Shown piece by piece: positions 37,079 through 47,272 of a stretch of DNA of 64,000 nucleotides (the first letter of the stretch is position 1; each line of letters starts with the position of its first letter). The notes under the pieces were generated by a model. The model ran no database searches. It was not told the origin of the DNA and saw nothing but the letters and a program-made list of their open reading frames with translations. The DNA comes from CAZQDP01 sp964592375 (GTDB lineage: Bacteria; Bacillota; Clostridia; RUG12999): the NCBI GenBank assembly GCA_964592375.1, contig CAZQDP010000005.1, positions 1-64,000 of the forward strand, read 5' to 3'. The position numbers and the translations under genes were made by a program.

Positions 37079-38818
37079 ATGGATGAAATACGGTTTATAT
37101 TGGGGCTTTTGGCTCCATACAAGCGGCGTTATTTTACGGCTTTACTGCTGATTGCGCTGATAACACCCGTAAATGTCGTCAATAATTTTCTTATTAAAAC
37201 CATTATTGACGATGTCATAGGAAAACACCAAATTCAGCTACTGGCAGGGATTTTAACCCTGTTTTATTCGCTTACGGTTGTGCGAGTGGTCGGTTGGTAT
37301 TACGCTCATTATGCCATCGAGCAAGTTAGCCAGCGAATTATGTTTTTTCTTCGCAGTGAGGGTTATAAAAAGATCCTAGGTATGGATTTTTCTTTCTTTG
37401 ATCGGCACCGAACCGGCGATTTGATGACAAGGATGACCGCCGATATCGAGCTGGTTCGTCATTTTTTAGCTCATGTGATGTTTACTGTAGTTGAAAATAG
37501 CGTGCTGTTTATCGGTGCGCTTATTGTGATGTTTACCATGGCGGATATTTCCTTTGTGGTGATGGTCCTGATGCTTATTCCCATTATTGTGGCGCTCGCC
37601 TTTCGCATGTCAAAGGAGGTGCACCCATGCTTTGCAAAAATCCGCGAGATGCGTTCCGCACTCAACACAGTGGTGCAAGAAAATATCGGTGCCAATCGGG
37701 TTGTCAAGGCGTTTGTCCGAGAAGATTTTGAAAATGAAAAGCTGAGCGAGGCCAATGAAAATTATAAGGTAGCCAATTTTGATGCCAATAAGGTATGGCG
37801 AAAATATATGCCCTTTATGTCCAACGCACAGATGCTGATCGTATTTTATAATATCGTGGTAGGTGGCATGCTGGTCATTGCCGAAAAGCTCAGTTTGGGT
37901 GAGCTGATTATGTTCAATAACATGGCATGGGTTATTACAACCCCGCTTAGCATGGTGGGGTGGATTGTGAATGATACGTCTAACTGTGCAGCTTCCATTG
38001 CAAAGCTTCGAGAGCTTCTATCGGAAGAGCCTGAAATTTCAAATCCTAAGCCGGCGGTGGATACAAGACTTGAGGGAAGCTTCGAGTTTGAGCGTGTGAG
38101 CTTTGCGTATGATAATATGACGCAAGGTGCACTTGTGGATGTGAGCTTTTCCGTGCGAAAGGGTCAGAAAATAGCCATCGTGGGGCCAACAGGCAGTGGA
38201 AAATCGACTGTTATTAGCCTGCTAGGCAGGTTTTACGATGCGCAAAAGGGGAGACTCCTGGTAGATGGCATTGATATTCGAGATTATGATCTGGAAACCT
38301 TGCGTTCTAATATTGCAGTGGCACAGCAGGACGTTTTTCTTTTCTCGGAAACCGTGGCGGCCAATATTGCCTATGGCAAAGCAAATGCCACCATGGAAGA
38401 AATTATCGCTGCCGCAAAGGCCGCCTGCGCCCACGAGTTTATCCAGCAGTTGCCCCAGGGGTACAATACCATCATCGGGGAGAGAGGCGTTGGCCTCTCG
38501 GGAGGTCAAAAGCAAAGGCTCACCCTGGCGAGGGCACTGCTGAAAAATCCCTCCGTACTTATTTTGGACGACACTACCTCCAGTCTGGATGCCAGAACCG
38601 AAAATGATATTCAAGAAAAGCTACGGGAGTGTTTTCATGAAAAAACGGTGTTCATCATCTCTCAGCGCATTGCCTCCGTGAAGGATTGCGACAAGATTAT
38701 CGTACTAAGTGATGGTCGCATATCGGAGATTGGCAGCCATGAGCAGCTGCTAAGGCAAAAGAAATACTATTACAATATATACATCCAGCAATATGCCTTT
38801 GGCAGCGAGGAGGGATGA
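37079..38818 (+). CDS. ABC exporter half, degenerate nucleotide site
   Basis: This 579-residue type IV ABC protein has a six-helix membrane domain (about 1-330) and a nucleotide-binding domain. Walker A is GPTGSGKST, the signature is LSGGQKQR, and Walker B is LILDDTTSSLD, where the usual catalytic Glu is Asp; the H-loop reads SQR rather than AHR. These changes mark the non-catalytic site of an asymmetric heterodimer. It pairs with the next gene, 6 bp away. The substrate is unknown (family candidates are peptides, lipids or drugs). Confidence 0.92.
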   Translation: MDEIRFILGLLAPYKRRYFTALLLIALITPVNVVNNFLIKTIIDDVIGKHQIQLLAGILTLFYSLTVVRVVGWYYAHYAIEQVSQRIMFFLRSEGYKKILGMDFSFFDRHRTGDLMTRMTADIELVRHFLAHVMFTVVENSVLFIGALIVMFTMADISFVVMVLMLIPIIVALAFRMSKEVHPCFAKIREMRSALNTVVQENIGANRVVKAFVREDFENEKLSEANENYKVANFDANKVWRKYMPFMSNAQMLIVFYNIVVGGMLVIAEKLSLGELIMFNNMAWVITTPLSMVGWIVNDTSNCAASIAKLRELLSEEPEISNPKPAVDTRLEGSFEFERVSFAYDNMTQGALVDVSFSVRKGQKIAIVGPTGSGKSTVISLLGRFYDAQKGRLLVDGIDIRDYDLETLRSNIAVAQQDVFLFSETVAANIAYGKANATMEEIIAAAKAACAHEFIQQLPQGYNTIIGERGVGLSGGQKQRLTLARALLKNPSVLILDDTTSSLDARTENDIQEKLRECFHEKTVFIISQRIASVKDCDKIIVLSDGRISEIGSHEQLLRQKKYYYNIYIQQYAFGSEEG

Positions 38819-38824
38819 TGACAA

Positions 38825-40600
38825 GTGGCGAAGATTAATACATATCAGCAGGATGAAGAGCTGAAAGTGAAGCTGAATAAAAGCCATCTGCAAAAAGCCG
38901 CAACCTATATCCTGCCATATCGAAAAGAATTTATCCTAACCATTTTTGTGGTGCTCCTTGCTACCATTTGTAGCACAGCGGGGCCATATATCATCAAGCA
39001 GGCCATTGATGTGATGATCCCCCAAAAAAGCATTTCCGGGCTGGTGCTTTTGGGAGTTATTTATTTGGTCACCGTGATTATTTCCGGCTTTGCCATGTAT
39101 TTTAGAATGAAATACATGAACTATGTGGGCCAGAGCATTATTTTTGATATTCGAAGGGATTTGTTTGCGCATCTGCAAAAGCTCCCCTTTACGTATTACG
39201 ATGAAAGGCCGCACGGCAAAATCATGGTGCGTGTGGTCAATTATGTGAACTCCATTTCGGATATGTTTTCCAATGGGATTATCAATGCCATTATGGACGT
39301 GTTTTCCATTATCGTGGTGCTTGGTTTTATGCTGATGACCAGCGTAAAGTTTACCATCATTCTGCTTTGCAGTATACCTTTATTAACACTGATTATCTTT
39401 AGCCTGCGCAAAGTGCACAGAAAGGCATGGCAGGCATATAGTGATAAAAACTCCAACCTCAATGCCTATTTGCATGAAAGCATTAACGGCATAAGAGTTA
39501 CCCAAGCATTTGCAAGAGAAAAGAAAAATGCACGAATTTTTACGCGCATATCAGGGGATACCTTCCGCCACTTTATGAAAGGCAAAGCCATCGAGTTTCT
39601 GATTTGGCCCACCACCATGCTGATATCGGATTTTACCATATGCACCGTGTATTTTTTAGGTGTAGCCGCGATATTTCGAGGTGAAATTACAGTGGGTGTA
39701 GTCATTGCCATCATTGCCTACATCGGTAGGTTTTGGGGACCCATTAACAATATGAGCAGTCTGTATAACAGTGTAATGACCAACGCCGCCTATTTGGACA
39801 GGATATTTGAAACCATGAATGAAGAAATTACCATAGAGGATGCCCCCGATGCATACGAGCTGCCAAAGGGGAAGGGCACTGTGGAATTTGTTCATGTGAG
39901 CTTTTCATATGAAGAGGGCAGGCCCGTGCTCCAGGATATATCCTTTCGGATAGAGCCGGGGCAAAGCGTAGCGCTGGTGGGGCATACCGGCGCGGGCAAG
40001 ACCACCATTGTCAATTTGCTAAGCAGGTACTACGATCTGCAAGAAGGCCAAATTTGTATTGATGGGCATGATACTCGTAGTGTTACCATCAAATCATTGC
40101 GAAGCCGCATTGGGTATATGTTGCAAGACAGCTTTATTTTTTCCGGCAGTATCCTCGAAAATATCCGTTATGGCAAAATAGAGGCCACGGATGAGGAGGT
40201 GATTTGCGCCGCAAAAGCAGCCTGCGCCCATGATTTTATCATGGAGCAAAAGGACGGCTACCATACCTGTGTCAGTGAGCGAGGCGCAACCCTATCGGCA
40301 GGGCAAAGGCAGCTGATTTCCCTCTCCAGGGCTATGCTCAAAAACCCCGATATTTTGGTGCTGGATGAGGCCACCTCCGCGATTGACACAGAAACAGAAG
40401 CAAGGCTGATGGAAGGCATTGCTAATATTCTTAAAGATCGAACTGCCTTTCTCATTGCCCACAGACTATCCACCATCAAAAACGCCGATCGCATTATGGT
40501 CATCGGCGAAAAAAGCATTTTAGAAGATGGCACCCACGAGGAGCTTATGGCGCTAAGGGGTGAGTATTACCATTTTTATGTTACGCAAAATCAGGAATGA
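38825..40600 (+). CDS. ABC exporter half, catalytic partner
   Basis: This 591-residue protein has the same architecture as its neighbour: membrane domain, then Walker A GHTGAGKTT, Walker B LVLDEATSAID with the catalytic Glu, and H-loop AHRLSTI. The signature is LSAGQRQL, with Ala in place of the usual second Gly. The start is GTG, with GAGGAGG upstream inside the end of the first gene. Together the two halves should form a heterodimeric exporter. Confidence 0.92.
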   Translation: MAKINTYQQDEELKVKLNKSHLQKAATYILPYRKEFILTIFVVLLATICSTAGPYIIKQAIDVMIPQKSISGLVLLGVIYLVTVIISGFAMYFRMKYMNYVGQSIIFDIRRDLFAHLQKLPFTYYDERPHGKIMVRVVNYVNSISDMFSNGIINAIMDVFSIIVVLGFMLMTSVKFTIILLCSIPLLTLIIFSLRKVHRKAWQAYSDKNSNLNAYLHESINGIRVTQAFAREKKNARIFTRISGDTFRHFMKGKAIEFLIWPTTMLISDFTICTVYFLGVAAIFRGEITVGVVIAIIAYIGRFWGPINNMSSLYNSVMTNAAYLDRIFETMNEEITIEDAPDAYELPKGKGTVEFVHVSFSYEEGRPVLQDISFRIEPGQSVALVGHTGAGKTTIVNLLSRYYDLQEGQICIDGHDTRSVTIKSLRSRIGYMLQDSFIFSGSILENIRYGKIEATDEEVICAAKAACAHDFIMEQKDGYHTCVSERGATLSAGQRQLISLSRAMLKNPDILVLDEATSAIDTETEARLMEGIANILKDRTAFLIAHRLSTIKNADRIMVIGEKSILEDGTHEELMALRGEYYHFYVTQNQE

Positions 40601-40683
40601 ACAAGGGTTAATTTTGCTTATAGTATGCTGACAAGCAAAGATTTTGGCATTCTTTGAATATATGCTTCAAACCCATAAATGTA

Positions 40684-40712
40684 TTGAAAATATTAGGCAC
40701 ATATGATATAAT
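40684..40712 (+). promoter_or_regulatory. Sigma-A promoter (extended -10) for the SGNH-SLH gene
   Basis: TTGAAA, 17 bp and TATAAT, with TGA before the -10 (extended -10). Confidence 0.7.
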
Positions 40713-40765
40713 AAACATCGTCGTGAAAGGCCTATACAGAGGCACTTAAAAAAGGAGCGGTCCAT

Positions 40766-42739
40766 ATGAAAACTATCGTACATTTATTAATTCTTTCCAT
40801 GAGTCTTGGCATGCTGTTTGCTTTTTCCCCCTTGTGTGCGGGAGCACAGTCAAAGCCCTTTGAAGATGGAGATAGGGTACTGATTATTGGAGATAGCATT
40901 ACCCATTATGGTGTATATCATATGCTCCTCAATGAATTTTATCAAACCAGATATCCGGGTAGCAATATCAAATTTTTTAGTGGCGGCCGCTCGGGAGATA
41001 CTGCCGCGGGTGCGCTAGTGCGCTTGCCGGAGGAAATTGAAAAGGTTAAACCGACAAAGGCCACGGTGATGCTGGGCATGAACGATGTGGGAAGAACCAG
41101 CTATTCTGCCGCTATTCCATCGGAGACGCAGCTAAAAAGCAGAATGGACATGATCGATACATATGAAAAAAATGTAGAAAAAATTGTTGATCTGCTTCAA
41201 GAAAAAAAGATAGAAGTAACACTCATTACGCCCACACCCTATGACGATACCCTGCAAGCAGCAGCAGTGAACAATGTGGGCTATGGCGGGGCACTGCGAG
41301 AAGCAACCCTCAGAATGAAGGCAATCGGGCAGAAAAAAGGGGTTGCGGTCATTGATGTCAATACGCCCATGAATGCCATCAATTTTGCCATCCAAAAGGA
41401 TAATCCTGCGGCAACCATTATCGGAGCAGACAGAATTCATCCCGGAGTGGACGGGCACAACGTAATGGCGCAACTGATTTTGCAACAGCAAGGCGCGTTG
41501 GGCGACGTAGCCTCTGTCCATATTGACGGGAGCGGCGCAAAGCTGATTACCGCCAAGGATGCGAAGGTGACTGCGATTACAAAGATGGGCGGCGGACTGC
41601 AATTTACCTATCAGCCACAGCGCCTACCGGCCTTTGCGGACAGTAACTATATGATTGCCGATTCATATGTAAATTTCACAAAGGATATCAATCGAGAAAC
41701 CATTACCATTACCAATCTTACCCCTGCGGTATACCAGCTCAAAATTGACGGCAAGGAAGCAGGAGAGTATACACATATCGGATTTTCATATGGGGTCAAT
41801 ATTGCAACCCTTGCGGCAAATGCCCAAAGGGATACACTCGCCAAGATTCGCTCCGTAAGCACGGCGAGATATAATACGCAAATCAAGCTGCGGGACAAAG
41901 CCTTTACCTTATGGATGATGAAAAGCCAAGGGTATTCCGATATGAAAAAATACTACGATGATAAATATACCAATATGGATGCATTTAATCGCACAAGGCT
42001 GGACAATGCACTCTATGCCATGGATCATGAGGCGGACATTGATAAGCAAGTTGAAGCTTATGAGCAGGAGATGGAAAGTCTTATCAAACCGGCTGCGTGC
42101 AAGATGGAGATAATAAAGACTGATAAAGTGTTGCCGGTGGAAACGCCTACACCTACCCCATCCCCCACGCCCACGCCAACGCCAACGCCAACTCCCGTGC
42201 CAACACCAAAAATGGAAATTGAGGGAATAAAAGAGCACTGGGGCGAGATGTATATTGAAAGACTGGGCGGCGAAGGACTGCTGAAGGGCATGTATAGCGG
42301 GGGTGATTTTGCGCCGGATAAACCTGTGACTCGAGCGGAATTTGCGGCACTAGCCGCAAGAGCCGGCAAGTTCCTTGCAAAATCAAATACAAATCCTTTT
42401 TCAGATGTTGATAAGCTAGCATGGCATTATGAGGATTTGATTGCCTCCTATGAAAATGGGCTCATTAAGGGTACAGGGGATGGGCTCTTTAGCCCCGACC
42501 TTACTATTTCCCGTCAGGACATGGCAGTGATGCTACAAAGAGGCTTTGCGTATCCTACGGCGCCCCCATCAGACTTTGTGGATCGGGCAGAAATTGCCGA
42601 TTATGCAAAGCAGGCGGTGGATTCCTGCGTGAAAAAGGGCATTATTACGGGAAATCCCGGCAAGGTTTTTGAGCCGGAGGGCCTGGTAACAAGAGCACAA
42701 ATGGCAGCGGTACTGTGCAGAGTAATGGTGAGCAGATAA
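40766..42739 (+). CDS. SGNH/GDSL-type hydrolase with C-terminal SLH anchor
   Basis: This is a 657-residue exported enzyme. The signal peptide ends near GAQS (residue 29). The catalytic blocks of the SGNH fold are RVLIIGDSITHYG (block I, nucleophile Ser), FSGGRSGDTA (block II Gly), VMLGMNDVG (block III Asn) and DRIHPGVDGH (block V Asp/His). A helical region of about 100 residues follows (TLAKIRSVSTARYNTQ onward), then a TPTPTP linker near residue 460 and three SLH repeats starting near residue 486. It should be a wall-bound esterase, probably acting on acetylated polysaccharide or another surface glycan; the substrate is inferred. Confidence 0.9.
   Translation: MKTIVHLLILSMSLGMLFAFSPLCAGAQSKPFEDGDRVLIIGDSITHYGVYHMLLNEFYQTRYPGSNIKFFSGGRSGDTAAGALVRLPEEIEKVKPTKATVMLGMNDVGRTSYSAAIPSETQLKSRMDMIDTYEKNVEKIVDLLQEKKIEVTLITPTPYDDTLQAAAVNNVGYGGALREATLRMKAIGQKKGVAVIDVNTPMNAINFAIQKDNPAATIIGADRIHPGVDGHNVMAQLILQQQGALGDVASVHIDGSGAKLITAKDAKVTAITKMGGGLQFTYQPQRLPAFADSNYMIADSYVNFTKDINRETITITNLTPAVYQLKIDGKEAGEYTHIGFSYGVNIATLAANAQRDTLAKIRSVSTARYNTQIKLRDKAFTLWMMKSQGYSDMKKYYDDKYTNMDAFNRTRLDNALYAMDHEADIDKQVEAYEQEMESLIKPAACKMEIIKTDKVLPVETPTPTPSPTPTPTPTPTPVPTPKMEIEGIKEHWGEMYIERLGGEGLLKGMYSGGDFAPDKPVTRAEFAALAARAGKFLAKSNTNPFSDVDKLAWHYEDLIASYENGLIKGTGDGLFSPDLTISRQDMAVMLQRGFAYPTAPPSDFVDRAEIADYAKQAVDSCVKKGIITGNPGKVFEPEGLVTRAQMAAVLCRVMVSR
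42145..42210 (+). repeat. TP linker repeat in the SGNH-SLH gene
   Basis: Short tandem ccaacg and cccacg units encode TPTPTP between the hydrolase and the SLH domains. Confidence 0.75.
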
Positions 42740-42803
42740 GGTAAAAGATGGTGTTTTCCCTGCAAAAAGGTGCGCCTACAATGGGAAAAGTGAGGATAAA
42801 AAC

Positions 42804-45800
42804 ATGCAAAGGCTGATGCAAATTGCAAGGGAGATGCATATTGAAAATAGCGAGGATATCGTGGTGGAGGATTTATTGCTCTACCGCAAAAGCAAACGGA
42901 TAGAACTTTTTCTAAAGAGCAAAAGAGTGCTAGGAGAAAGCGAAAATTCTCATATAAAGGAAGTTTTAAGGCTTCGATACATGATAGAGGACGTAAGGCT
43001 TCATGTCAAGTATACCTTCGAACTTACCTCGGATAATATGGGGGACTATCTAAATCATCTTGCCCTTCGCATGAAGGAGCATTCCGCCCTATGCGCATTT
43101 TTGCTAAGCACCGCCACCGCAGAGATAGAAAAAGATACCATACAAATTTTCACGCCGCATGATAGTGCCCATCTTTTGGAGAAGCAGAGCTGTGGCAAAA
43201 TGATAGAAGCCATTGTTTTTGAAGAGATGGGGAAAAAGGTCGCGGTGTTCATTGTGGATAATGGTGAGGAAAAGAGCAAATACGAAAATCAAGAAAAGGA
43301 AGTGCAACGATTCGCTCCTAAGGAGGCGGCAAAGGTTGACTTTGATGCGCCTTTACCGAAAAAGCACCCAGCACTGCATATCGATGCAGAGCAGGTGCCT
43401 CAAGCAGTGGAGGCGTGGGAAGCAGTGCAGGACGAAGCACCAATGCCCGCAGAGTCACCAAGCCAGGCTTTGGAAGAGGAAAAAGAAGCTTCCACCCATA
43501 AAAAAGTGCTTAAAGGGCGCAAAATTGAAGGAGATTTCACCCCTATTGTGAAGATTACAGCATCTTCAGGCAAGGTAAATATCTGGGGGGATATTTTCAC
43601 CAGTGAGGTGCGGGAGCTGAAAAGCGGCCGAAAGCTGATTAGCTTTACCTTGACCGATTATACAAGCTCTATCAAGGTGAAATTTTTTACCGGGTCGAAA
43701 AATAAGGACAAAAAATCAGAAACTGCAGAAAAGCTTGCCGCAAGCCTGAAAGCAAATATGCGCGTGGCGGTCAGCGGACGCGCGGAATTTGACGAGTATG
43801 AAAAGCAGTTGGTCATCATGTGCAGTGATATTTGTGAGCAGAACGTGGAAAAAAGAATGGACAATGCACCCGAAAAACGAGTGGAGCTACATATGCATAC
43901 CCAGATGTCCGCCATGGATGGCATCACGCCGGTAAAAAGCCTCATTGAGCGTGCGGCCTCTTGGGGACATGCGGCCATCGCCATTACGGATCACGGCGTT
44001 GTGCAGGCGTTTCCCGATGCATATGATGCGGCAAAGACGGCTGCAAAAAAAGGATGCCCCATCAAAATTCTCTATGGGATGGAGGGTTATTTGCGCCGCG
44101 CAAGCGTAAACTGTGTGTATCACCCTAGGCCGCGTTGTTTGACGGAAGAAATCGTTATTTTTGATATTGAAACCACAGGTCTTAGTCCTACTGCGGAAGC
44201 CATCATCGAAATTGGCGCTGTAAGGCTTTTGGATGGAGAAATTACGGATCGGTTTAACTCCTTTGTCAACCCCAAAAGGCCCATACCATCTTTTATCACC
44301 GAGCTGACAGGCATTGATGACAAGATGGTGGCAGAAGCCCCACAGATTAAAGAAGTCTTGGAAGATTTTTATGCCTTTGTGGGAGAGGCACCCTTATGCG
44401 CGCACAATGCAACCTTTGATACCTCCTTTGTACGCCAGCACGCATCACAGGTGGGACTTCCCTTTGACTTTTGTTATATTGATACCTTAGAGATGGCAAG
44501 AAGTCTTTTGCCGGAGCTGAAAAATCATAAATTGGGCACGATTGTAAAGCATTTGGGTATTGAGCTGGTTAATCATCACCGTGCCTCGGATGATGCAGAG
44601 GCTACCGCTCATATCTTAAAGCATTTTATTGACACACTGGCAAAGCAGGAAATTACTTGCATTAGCAGTCTTAATACAGCACTTGCGGGACGAAACGAAA
44701 AAAAGGCAGGCACATACCACATTATGCTCCTTGCGAAAAATAAGGAAGGTCTGCAGAATTTGTATCGTATTGTCAGTGCATCGCATTTGGAGTATTTTTA
44801 TAAAAAGCCTGTGATACCGATGGAGCTTCTGGAAAAGCATCGGGAGGGGCTGATTATCGGTTCTGCCTGCGAGAGCGGCGAGTTATATTCCGCACTACTT
44901 TGCGGAGCGAGTCAATCGGAAATTGAAAGAATTGCAAAGTTTTATGATTATTATGAGGTACAGCCCATAGACAATAATTTATTCCTGGTAAACGAAGGCA
45001 GAGTGAAAAACCGTGAAGGGCTCAGGGAAATAAATAAAAAAATTGTCGCATTAGGAGCAAAGCTACAAAAACCCGTCGTCGCCACCTGCGACGTGCATTT
45101 TATGGATAAGGAGGATGAAATGCTACGTCGGATTATTATGGATGCACTGAAGTTTTCCGATGTGGACAATCAGCCCCCCTTATATCTGCGCACCACCGAG
45201 GAGATGCTGGAGGAATTTTCGTATTTGGGAGAGAAAACGGCTTATGAGGTGGTGGTGAAAAACACCAACCGATTAGCGGATATGATAGAAGCAGTGCAGC
45301 TGTTGCCAAATGAAGCACATCCACCCAAAATGCCGGGTGTGGAAGAGGAACTCATCAAAATCTCCACCGGCAAGGCAAAAGAAATTTATGGCGAGAATTT
45401 GCCGGAAATTGTGAAAGAGCGCATGGACAGAGAGCTTGCCTCCATCATCAAACACGGCTTTGCGGTGATGTATATTATTGCACAGAGGCTGGTGGCAAAA
45501 TCCTTATCCGATGGCTATTTGGTGGGCTCCAGAGGCAGTGTTGGTTCATCCTTTGTGGCATTTCTGGCGGGCATTACCGAGGTGAACGCATTAGAACCCC
45601 ACTATGTTTGTCCCGCTTGCCGACATAGTGAGGTTATTTTGGACGGTTCGGTGGGCTGTGGTGCGGATATGGAGGATAAGAACTGCCCAAGCTGTGGCAC
45701 ATTGTACTGCAAAGATGGGTATGACATTCCCTTTGAAACCTTTCTGGGCTTTGATGGAGACAAGGAACCGGATATTGACCTGAATTTTTCGGGAGATTAT

Positions 45801-47186
45801 CAGCCCATTGCGCATAAATATACAGAAGAGCTCTTTGGCGCAGGATATGTATTTCGAGCAGGGACCATCGGCACCATTGCAGAGAAAACAGCCTACGGAT
45901 TTATTATGAAATATTTTGAGAAAAGAAATAGTAAGCCTCCGGCGGCGGAGGTGGACCGGTTGGTCAAGGGCTGTACCGGCATCAAGCGAACCACAGGGCA
46001 GCATCCTGGTGGCATTATGGTGGTGCCACGAGATGAGGATATTCATTGGTACTGCCCCGTTCAGCGTCCGGCCGATGATGAGGCGAAGGACATTATCACG
46101 ACTCATTTTGACTATCATTCCATTTCAGGCAAACTTCTGAAACTGGATATTTTGGGTCATGACGATCCGACTGTTATCCGTATGCTACAGGACTTGACAG
46201 GGGTGGACCCACAAAGCATTCAAATTGGCGATGCCAGGGTAATGAACCTGTTTGCAGATACAAAGGTACTGGGCGTTACACCGGAGCAAATTTTCAGTGA
46301 AGTGGGTACCTTTGGCGTTCCTGAATTCGGCACGAGCTTCGTGCGCAAAATGCTGGTGGATACAAAGCCCACCACCTTCGCAGAGCTTGTGCGCATTTCC
46401 GGTCTATCCCACGGGACGGATGTATGGCTGAACAATGCGCAGGATTTGGTGAAAAGCGGTGTGGCTTCCCTAAGAGAGGTCATATGTACACGTGATGATA
46501 TTATGACATATCTTATTCATGCAGGTCTTGAAAAGAAGCAGGCGTTTAAAATCATGGAAAGTGTACGTAAAGGAAAGGGCTTAACAGAAGAAATGGAGCA
46601 GGTGATGGTGGAGAATAACGTGCCGGATTGGTATATTTCTTCCTGCAAAAAAATTAAATACATGTTCCCCAAGGCGCATGCTGTAGCTTATGTAATGATG
46701 GCGTTTCGCATTGCGTATTTTAAGCTATATTATCCTAAGGAGTATTATACAACATACTTTACCGTGCGAGCAGATGATTTCGACGCCAATATCATGACGG
46801 GCACCCGTGAGGAAATCGGGCAGCGGCTTGCAGAGCATTATAAAAAGGAAGAGATGACCACCAAGGAAAAAAATCAGCTGACCATTCTTGAAATGTGCAA
46901 TGAAATGTACCTGCGAGGGCTAGCATTTTCACAAATTGACATTTACAGATCGCATGCAGTAAGGTTTATGCCGGATGAGGAAGGAATTTTGCCACCACTA
47001 AGTGCCATGCCCGGTCTTGGCAAATCGGCTGCAGAGAGTATTGTGCAAGCAAGGGTAGAGAGTGAATTTACCAGCATTGAGGATTTAAAGAAGCGCTCGA
47101 AAGTATCCAAGACCGTGGTAGAAATGCTCAAAGAAAAGGGATGCCTTGCGAGCATACCCGATACGGAGCAGATGACCATGTTTTAA
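42804..47186 (+). CDS. polC: DNA polymerase III alpha subunit, PolC type
   Basis: This 1460-residue Gram-positive replicative polymerase has an N-terminal domain (1-230) and an OB fold near residue 252 (VNIWGDIFTSEVRELKSGRK). The PHP domain starts near 357 (KRVELHMHTQMSAMDG) and is split by a DEDDh proofreading exonuclease near 450 (VIFDIETTGLSPTAEAIIEI). The zinc-finger region reads CPACRHSE...CPSCGTLYC. The polymerase core includes EPDIDLNFSGDYQ near 988, and HhH regions lie in the C-terminal part (PGLGKSAAESIVQA). Domain order and length fit the family. It has no close co-directional partner; a terminator lies just downstream. Confidence 0.97.
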   Translation: MQRLMQIAREMHIENSEDIVVEDLLLYRKSKRIELFLKSKRVLGESENSHIKEVLRLRYMIEDVRLHVKYTFELTSDNMGDYLNHLALRMKEHSALCAFLLSTATAEIEKDTIQIFTPHDSAHLLEKQSCGKMIEAIVFEEMGKKVAVFIVDNGEEKSKYENQEKEVQRFAPKEAAKVDFDAPLPKKHPALHIDAEQVPQAVEAWEAVQDEAPMPAESPSQALEEEKEASTHKKVLKGRKIEGDFTPIVKITASSGKVNIWGDIFTSEVRELKSGRKLISFTLTDYTSSIKVKFFTGSKNKDKKSETAEKLAASLKANMRVAVSGRAEFDEYEKQLVIMCSDICEQNVEKRMDNAPEKRVELHMHTQMSAMDGITPVKSLIERAASWGHAAIAITDHGVVQAFPDAYDAAKTAAKKGCPIKILYGMEGYLRRASVNCVYHPRPRCLTEEIVIFDIETTGLSPTAEAIIEIGAVRLLDGEITDRFNSFVNPKRPIPSFITELTGIDDKMVAEAPQIKEVLEDFYAFVGEAPLCAHNATFDTSFVRQHASQVGLPFDFCYIDTLEMARSLLPELKNHKLGTIVKHLGIELVNHHRASDDAEATAHILKHFIDTLAKQEITCISSLNTALAGRNEKKAGTYHIMLLAKNKEGLQNLYRIVSASHLEYFYKKPVIPMELLEKHREGLIIGSACESGELYSALLCGASQSEIERIAKFYDYYEVQPIDNNLFLVNEGRVKNREGLREINKKIVALGAKLQKPVVATCDVHFMDKEDEMLRRIIMDALKFSDVDNQPPLYLRTTEEMLEEFSYLGEKTAYEVVVKNTNRLADMIEAVQLLPNEAHPPKMPGVEEELIKISTGKAKEIYGENLPEIVKERMDRELASIIKHGFAVMYIIAQRLVAKSLSDGYLVGSRGSVGSSFVAFLAGITEVNALEPHYVCPACRHSEVILDGSVGCGADMEDKNCPSCGTLYCKDGYDIPFETFLGFDGDKEPDIDLNFSGDYQPIAHKYTEELFGAGYVFRAGTIGTIAEKTAYGFIMKYFEKRNSKPPAAEVDRLVKGCTGIKRTTGQHPGGIMVVPRDEDIHWYCPVQRPADDEAKDIITTHFDYHSISGKLLKLDILGHDDPTVIRMLQDLTGVDPQSIQIGDARVMNLFADTKVLGVTPEQIFSEVGTFGVPEFGTSFVRKMLVDTKPTTFAELVRISGLSHGTDVWLNNAQDLVKSGVASLREVICTRDDIMTYLIHAGLEKKQAFKIMESVRKGKGLTEEMEQVMVENNVPDWYISSCKKIKYMFPKAHAVAYVMMAFRIAYFKLYYPKEYYTTYFTVRADDFDANIMTGTREEIGQRLAEHYKKEEMTTKEKNQLTILEMCNEMYLRGLAFSQIDIYRSHAVRFMPDEEGILPPLSAMPGLGKSAAESIVQARVESEFTSIEDLKKRSKVSKTVVEMLKEKGCLASIPDTEQMTMF

Positions 47187-47208
47187 TGAAGGGCAATAAG
47201 ATAAATGA

Positions 47209-47241
47209 GGAGACTGCTGATTGCAGTCTCCCCTTTTTTTT
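47209..47241 (+). terminator. Rho-independent terminator after polC
   Basis: A perfect 9-bp stem (GGAGACTGC / GCAGTCTCC) with a 5-nt loop is followed by CC and eight T. It stops polC transcription before the convergent membrane-protein gene. Confidence 0.9.
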
Positions 47242-47272
47242 AAAAAAAGCTTGCATAAAAAATGATGCTCCC

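Noticed and set aside
42058..42369. Minus-strand GVGVGVG frame in the SGNH-SLH gene
   Set aside because: It is the complement of the TP linker, not a gene.
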